Assembly (NCBI RefSeq): GCF_014207905.1
Contig: NZ_JACHLB010000009.1
Location: forward strand, 62,001 to 126,000
Length of the DNA stretch: 64,000 bases
DNA from: Flavobacterium notoginsengisoli
Lineage (GTDB): Bacteria > Bacteroidota > Bacteroidia > Flavobacteriales > Flavobacteriaceae
Reading direction: 5' to 3'
A program made the translations under genes and the position numbers. Of the stretch, positions 60,049 through 64,000 are shown piece by piece; the first letter of the stretch is position 1; each line of letters starts with the position of its first letter. The notes under the pieces were generated by a model. The model ran no database searches. It was not told the origin of the DNA and saw only the letters and a list, made by a program, of their open reading frames with translations.

Positions 60049-60089
60049 TTTTCTTATATTTATGTATTACACATTAAATACTAGAAATT

Positions 60090-60485
60090 ATGATAAAGTT
60101 TGGATATACCATTTTATACGTTGAAAATGTCGAAGAGTCGATTTCGTTTTATGAAAACGCATTCGATTTTTCGAGAAAATTTGTTTCGCCCGATAACGAT
60201 TATGGCGAATTAATAACGGGTGAAACGACACTTTCATTTGCTTCTAAAAAATTAGCAGAAAGCAATTTAAAAGATGGTTTTATAGAAAGTAGTTTAGAAG
60301 ACAAACCTTTTGCAATCGAAATCGGATTTATAACAGAAAACGTACCTGAAGTTTTGCAGAAAGCAACTTCTTTTGGAGCAGTTATTGTTTCTGAGCCTGT
60401 AGAAAAACCGTGGGGACAAATTGTTGCATACGTAAGGGATTTAAATGGCTTTTTAATTGAAATTTGTACAGAGGTAAAAAGCTAA
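60090..60485 (+). CDS. VOC (glyoxalase-like) family protein
   Basis: A 131-residue vicinal-oxygen-chelate protein of two beta-alpha-beta-beta-beta modules: FGYTILYVENVEESISFYEN begins the first, PVEKPWGQIVAYVRDLNGF and LIEICTEV the second, the last with a likely metal Glu. Substrate unknown; glyoxalase, dioxygenase or antibiotic-resistance roles all occur in the family. A terminator follows. Confidence 0.84.
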   Translation: MIKFGYTILYVENVEESISFYENAFDFSRKFVSPDNDYGELITGETTLSFASKKLAESNLKDGFIESSLEDKPFAIEIGFITENVPEVLQKATSFGAVIVSEPVEKPWGQIVAYVRDLNGFLIEICTEVKS

Positions 60486-60575
60486 TTTTCGAAAGAGTTT
60501 TACATTTCACAATCCTCATTTTACAACACAAAAATATTCACAAATATTTAGCAGTACTAATAAAACTTTACAAGT

Positions 60576-60622
60576 AAAAATTCCGTAACTTTAAGTATAA
60601 CAATTGGGTTACGGAATTTTTT
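60576..60622 (+). terminator. Terminator of the VOC gene
   Basis: AAAAATTCCGTAAC pairs with GTTACGGAATTTTT around an 18-base loop and is followed by T residues. Confidence 0.72.
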
Positions 60623-60694
60623 CACTGAGTACTGCCGTTCTATATTATTCACTAAAATAAATAGAATGACATAATTGTTTAACTGTAGACGATT

Positions 60695-61261
60695 ATGAAA
60701 ACAACTACCTTATTATTTTTATTTTTTACCGCTATTTCTGTCCTTGCCCAAGACAAATTTTTTACCAATTCAGGAACTGTAAATTTTGAAGCTTCTGTTC
60801 CTTTGTTTGAAGAAGTAAAAGCTGTAAACAGACAGGTTTCTATTCTTTTGGAACCTAAATCCAGTACTTTTATCTGTACTGTTGCCATCAAAGATTTTCG
60901 TTTTAAACTCGATTTAATGCAAGAGCATTTTAACGAAAATTATATGGAAAGTGATCGTTATCCTAAAGCCGTATTTAAAGGAAAAATACAAAAGTTCGAT
61001 TTGAAAGATATTGATGAAATCGAAAAGAAGTATGAAATTAAAGGAAAACTTTATTTACGAGGGAAGGCAAAAGAAATCGTAGTAAACGCTTTTATCAAAA
61101 AAGTAGATAACGGAATTCAGATTATTTCAGATTTTCCAATCTTAGTTTCAGATTTTAACATCAAAATTCCTGGAGCAATCGCTTCTAAAATTTCACAAAC
61201 GGCAAATACAGAACTGACGGGCATTATTCGCACAGAAGAAATGCTGCTGACGTTGAAATAA
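60695..61261 (+). CDS. YceI-family periplasmic lipid-binding protein
   Basis: A 188-residue exported protein: signal peptide ending VLAQ, then the lipocalin-like YceI barrel with FTNSGTVNFEASVPLFEEVK, FKLDLMQEHFNENYMESDRY and KGKIQKFDLKD. YceI proteins bind isoprenoid-type amphiphiles. It is convergent with the TIGR01777 oxidoreductase gene. A role in quinone or isoprenoid handling is possible and fits the AarF-type kinase nearby. Confidence 0.87.
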   Translation: MKTTTLLFLFFTAISVLAQDKFFTNSGTVNFEASVPLFEEVKAVNRQVSILLEPKSSTFICTVAIKDFRFKLDLMQEHFNENYMESDRYPKAVFKGKIQKFDLKDIDEIEKKYEIKGKLYLRGKAKEIVVNAFIKKVDNGIQIISDFPILVSDFNIKIPGAIASKISQTANTELTGIIRTEEMLLTLK

Positions 61262-61264
61262 AAC

Positions 61265-62176
61265 CTACTTCAGGCAATTTATTAAAGTTTTTTCGAGATC
61301 GTTACAGTAAAATTCAAAACCCGTTTTCTGAATTTTTTCTGAGGAAACTCGTTGTCCAGTCAGAATGACAATGCTCATTTCTCCCAAAAGTATTTTTAAA
61401 ACAAAAGGAGGAACTTTAGGAAGCCAAATGGTATATCCGTAGATTTTGGCTATTATTTTAGAAAGTCTTGAATTTGTAGTATTGTCGGTAATACATGCAT
61501 TATAAGGGCCTTCAAGTCTTGTGTCTTGGAGGCTTTTTAAATAAATCTGGCATAAATCTTCGACATGAATCCAAGGTAAATATTGCTTTCCAGAACCTAG
61601 AATGGCGCCAAAACCAGATTTAAAGGATGGAGTCATTTTTTTCAAGAAACCTTCGTCTTTTCCTAAAACGATGCCCGTTCTTATTTTGACAGTTCGAATA
61701 TTTAAAGAGCCAATTTTATCTGCAGCACTTTCCCATTTTTGGCAAACGGTTCCTAAAAAATCATTTGCTGGAGGCGTTTCTTCTTTGCATATTTTATGGC
61801 TGGTAAAAGCTCCGTAAATTCCAACTGCCGATGCTGAAACAAAAGCTTCGAGTTTTTTATTGTGTTTTTCTAAAACAGAAAAAATCAAATCGACTGGTTT
61901 TGTGCGACTTTCTAAAATGGCTTTTTTTCTTTTATTCGTCCATCTTTTTTCTACAATTCCTTCGCCAGCAAGATGAATTATATAATCGGCATTTAAAACG
62001 GCATTTTCGTCAATATAATTCTTCTTTAAATCCCATTTGTAAAAAGTTACTCTTGCAGTATCTTCTTTATCGGAACGACTCAAAACGGATACAGAAAATC
62101 CAGCTTCAATTAAAACATCTGTTAGATGTTTCCCGATGAAGCCACTTCCTCCAGTTAATAGAACGTTTTGAAACAT
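61265..62176 (-). CDS. TIGR01777 family oxidoreductase (epimerase-like SDR)
   Basis: A 303-residue extended SDR: LLTGGSGFIGKHL gives the nucleotide-binding Gly motif, VDYIIHLAGEGI-type DYIIHLAGEGIVEKRW the second strand, and PWIHVEDLCQIYL the family signature of TIGR01777 (YfcH/SulA-like). The C-terminal domain is unrecognised by substrate. It is divergent from the TetR gene, with a palindrome between them. Confidence 0.88.
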   Translation of the reverse strand: MFQNVLLTGGSGFIGKHLTDVLIEAGFSVSVLSRSDKEDTARVTFYKWDLKKNYIDENAVLNADYIIHLAGEGIVEKRWTNKRKKAILESRTKPVDLIFSVLEKHNKKLEAFVSASAVGIYGAFTSHKICKEETPPANDFLGTVCQKWESAADKIGSLNIRTVKIRTGIVLGKDEGFLKKMTPSFKSGFGAILGSGKQYLPWIHVEDLCQIYLKSLQDTRLEGPYNACITDNTTNSRLSKIIAKIYGYTIWLPKVPPFVLKILLGEMSIVILTGQRVSSEKIQKTGFEFYCNDLEKTLINCLK

Positions 62177-62221
62177 AATAGTTTATAATATATTTAACAG
62201 TGTATTGCGTTTGGTTATGAG

Positions 62222-62250
62222 TAAAGGTAGTTAAACAATGTTTACCTTTA
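62222..62250. promoter_or_regulatory. Candidate TetR operator in the divergent gap
   Basis: TAAAGGTA (62222-62229) and TACCTTTA (62243-62250) are inverted about an inner palindrome AAACAATGTTT. Both halves also read as -7-like boxes (TACCTTTA) on opposite strands, so a bound regulator could block both divergent promoters. Confidence 0.45.
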
Positions 62251-62274
62251 TACCAAATTCTAAATTTTAATAAG

Positions 62275-62934
62275 ATGACGACTAAAAAGAAGGTAATTAC
62301 CAAAGATGATATCGTTTCAAAATATATGGATGAGGTTTTAGAAAAAGGTCAAAAACCAAAATCGGTTTATCATTTTGCCAAAGAAAATGATTTTACCGAA
62401 GCTGAGTTTTATGCTTTTTTTGGAACATTAGAAGGTTTAGAAAAAGAAATATTTCGATTGTTTTTTGAAAACACTGTAAATCTTCTTCACAAAAATGAAG
62501 AGTATCAGCAATATGACATGAAAAACAAAATGCTGAGCTTCTATTTTACTTTCTTCGAAATTCTGACTGCCAATAGAAGTTATGTACTTCAAACACTTAA
62601 AATTGATAGAAATCCATTAAAAAACTTAGTGCAGTTAACTACACTTCGAAATAGTTTCAAAGAATATGTTGCTGAAATCTTAACTGATGATTATAGACTG
62701 GAACAAGAGAGATTTCAGAAATTTCAGGAAAAAGCCATTCAAGAATCTTCTTGGTTACAATTAATGTTAACGATTAAATTCTGGATGGAAGATGAATCTG
62801 CTGCTTTTGAAAAAACAGACATTTTTATCGAGAAATCGGTAAATGCTTCATTTGAATTGATGAATGTGGCGCCAATGAATCATCTGATAGATTTTGGAAA
62901 ATTTTTGTTTAAAGAAAAAGTACACAGCAGATAA
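62275..62934 (+). CDS. TetR-family transcriptional regulator
   Basis: A 219-residue regulator. The N-terminal helix-turn-helix reads SVYHFAKENDFTEAEFYAFF, with a less usual HTH core than classical TetR. The C-terminal helical domain (about 60-215) would bind the ligand. Its stop overlaps the start of the AarF-type gene by one base (TAATG), so the two are coupled. It probably controls itself, the kinase and the divergent TIGR01777 gene through the palindrome at 62222. Confidence 0.85.
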   Translation: MTTKKKVITKDDIVSKYMDEVLEKGQKPKSVYHFAKENDFTEAEFYAFFGTLEGLEKEIFRLFFENTVNLLHKNEEYQQYDMKNKMLSFYFTFFEILTANRSYVLQTLKIDRNPLKNLVQLTTLRNSFKEYVAEILTDDYRLEQERFQKFQEKAIQESSWLQLMLTIKFWMEDESAAFEKTDIFIEKSVNASFELMNVAPMNHLIDFGKFLFKEKVHSR

Positions 62935-64000
62935 TGAAAACGATCGATTATATTCCGACCTCAAAAATTGAAAGAGCTGGAAAATTGGTTCAAACAGGTG
63001 CTAAAATCGGAGTAAATTATGTGAAGCATTATGCCGAAAAAATAGTTAATCCAGATTTGAGCCGCGATAAATTGAACGAAAATAATGCTGAAGATATTTA
63101 TGATGGATTGAAAAGCTTAAAAGGAAGTGCTCTGAAAGTAGCGCAGATGTTAAGTATGGACAAGAATTTTCTTCCGCAAGCTTATGTAGAGAAATTTTCA
63201 CTTTCGCAGTTTTCTGTTCCGCCACTTTCTGCTCCTTTAGTTTTAAAAACTTTCAAAAGCAATTTTGGTAAAACGCCTTATGAAATTTTTGATGAATTCA
63301 ATCCGAATTCGGTAAATGCGGCAAGTATTGGTCAAGTGCATTTGGCAAAGAAAAATGACAAAAAACTGGCAGTTAAGATTCAATATCCTGGTGTTGCCAA
63401 CAGTATTTCTTCAGATTTGGCTTTGGTGAAACCAATTGCTATTCGAATGTTTAATTTGCAAGGAAAGGATTCTGATAAATATTTTAAAGAAGTTGAAGAT
63501 AAACTGATAGAAGAGACAAACTATTTGTTAGAGTTGAAACAAAGTCAGGAAGTCGTTGACGCTTGCAGTAAAATTGAGAATATCACTTTTCCGAATTATT
63601 ATCCTGAGTTTTCATCCGAAAAAATTATTACAATGGATTGGATGACAGGAATTCATCTTTCTGAATTCACAGCCAAAAATACAGATCAAGAAATAGGAGA
63701 TAAGTTAGGTCAGGCGCTTTGGGATTTTTATATGTACCAGATTCATGTTTTGCGAAAAGTACACGCCGATCCGCATCCAGGGAATTTTTTGGTTGATGAT
63801 CAAAACCAGTTAATTGCGTTAGATTTCGGTTGTATGAAGCAAATTCCAGAAGAATTTTATACGCCGTATTTCGAATTAATTAATAAAAATGTAATTACTG
63901 ACGCAAAGCTTTTCAATGATAAATTATTCGAATTAGAAATTCTTAGACTAGACGACACGCCTGCTGAAATTGAATATTTTACTGAAATGTTTCATGAATT
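62934..64000 (+). CDS. AarF/ABC1/UbiB-type kinase, 3' end outside window
   Basis: At least 355 residues; no stop before the window end. It shows atypical-kinase ABC1 features: LKGSALKVAQMLS in the place of the KxGQ motif (Gly replaced by Ala), the Ala-rich loop NAASIGQVHLAKK, AVKIQYPGV with the ATP Lys, ETNYLLELKQ, HADPHPGNF and the metal DFG-like ALDFGCM. ABC1 proteins support ubiquinone or other isoprenoid lipid pathways. It is translationally coupled to the TetR gene. Confidence 0.87.
   Translation, partial: MKTIDYIPTSKIERAGKLVQTGAKIGVNYVKHYAEKIVNPDLSRDKLNENNAEDIYDGLKSLKGSALKVAQMLSMDKNFLPQAYVEKFSLSQFSVPPLSAPLVLKTFKSNFGKTPYEIFDEFNPNSVNAASIGQVHLAKKNDKKLAVKIQYPGVANSISSDLALVKPIAIRMFNLQGKDSDKYFKEVEDKLIEETNYLLELKQSQEVVDACSKIENITFPNYYPEFSSEKIITMDWMTGIHLSEFTAKNTDQEIGDKLGQALWDFYMYQIHVLRKVHADPHPGNFLVDDQNQLIALDFGCMKQIPEEFYTPYFELINKNVITDAKLFNDKLFELEILRLDDTPAEIEYFTEMFHE

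Noticed and set aside
62240..62300. TetR gene starting upstream of 62275
   Set aside because: The region holds the palindrome and promoter-like boxes; the ATG at 62275 begins a basic N-terminus typical of the family.
1..64000. tRNA, rRNA or CRISPR arrays
   Set aside because: No cloverleaf with a conserved T-loop, no rRNA-like stretch and no regularly spaced direct repeats were found by eye; a tRNAscan-SE and CRISPR search would confirm this.

Overview
The window is AT-rich chromosomal DNA of a Bacteroidota, most likely Flavobacterium or a close relative. The evidence is a TonB-dependent receptor, a Por/T9SS C-terminal sorting domain, DUF4252, DUF4199 and DUF5074 families, a 6S RNA of the flavobacterial type between zapA and rny, start sites without Shine-Dalgarno sequences, and many promoters of the Bacteroidota form TTG-N17..23-TAnnTTTG. 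The gene content is mostly chromosomal and housekeeping. I see no prophage, transposase, CRISPR array, rRNA or tRNA. About 58 genes are supported, including rpmH and a 37-residue membrane ORF that are easily missed. Genes at both window edges are cut.

Layout. 1-3.8 kb: tandem outer-membrane barrels, xerD and a PAS histidine kinase. 3.9-6.3 kb: rny, 6S RNA, zapA and a coiled-coil partner. 6.4-12 kb: an M23 peptidase, TonB receptor, membrane protein and lipoprotein series. 12-19 kb: a nested-repeat island, a DUF2971 gene, an MsbA-like exporter, a phosphohexomutase, a GT2 glycosyltransferase, DUF4199 and rpmE2. 19-28 kb: a GlmU-like protein, a PepSY-like protein, an ABC-F ATPase, a porin with a DASS symporter, and small genes. 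28-32 kb: rpmH, a short carB, and paired REP-like repeats around the tiny ORF. 32-34 kb: an ECF sigma/anti-sigma/DUF4252 operon.

35.8-46.4 kb is a cobalamin salvage locus. A cobalamin riboswitch precedes btuB and a BtuG-like surface lipoprotein. Next come cobC, cobS, a BluB-CobT fusion and cobU, then a divergent btuF-btuC-btuD importer. Together these could bring in cobalamin or cobinamide and rebuild the lower nucleotide loop, including making dimethylbenzimidazole. No corrin-ring genes are present here.

46-54 kb: RNA modification (TrmL-like, RluE-like), small membrane proteins, a hydrophilic protein and an SDR dehydrogenase that share an unusual upstream box, and a large T9SS-secreted nuclease/phosphatase. 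54.3-56.5 kb: an ECF sigma factor translationally coupled to a protein that joins an anti-sigma-like N-terminus, one inner-membrane helix, a disordered linker of about 250 residues and a C-terminal outer-membrane barrel. This is the most interesting system in the window. 57-64 kb: PrcB-like lipoprotein, RmuC, thioesterase, VOC, YceI, a TIGR01777 epimerase divergent from a TetR regulator, and an AarF/UbiB-type kinase cut by the window end.

All calls come from reading the sequence and from recalled family features; no database search was run.
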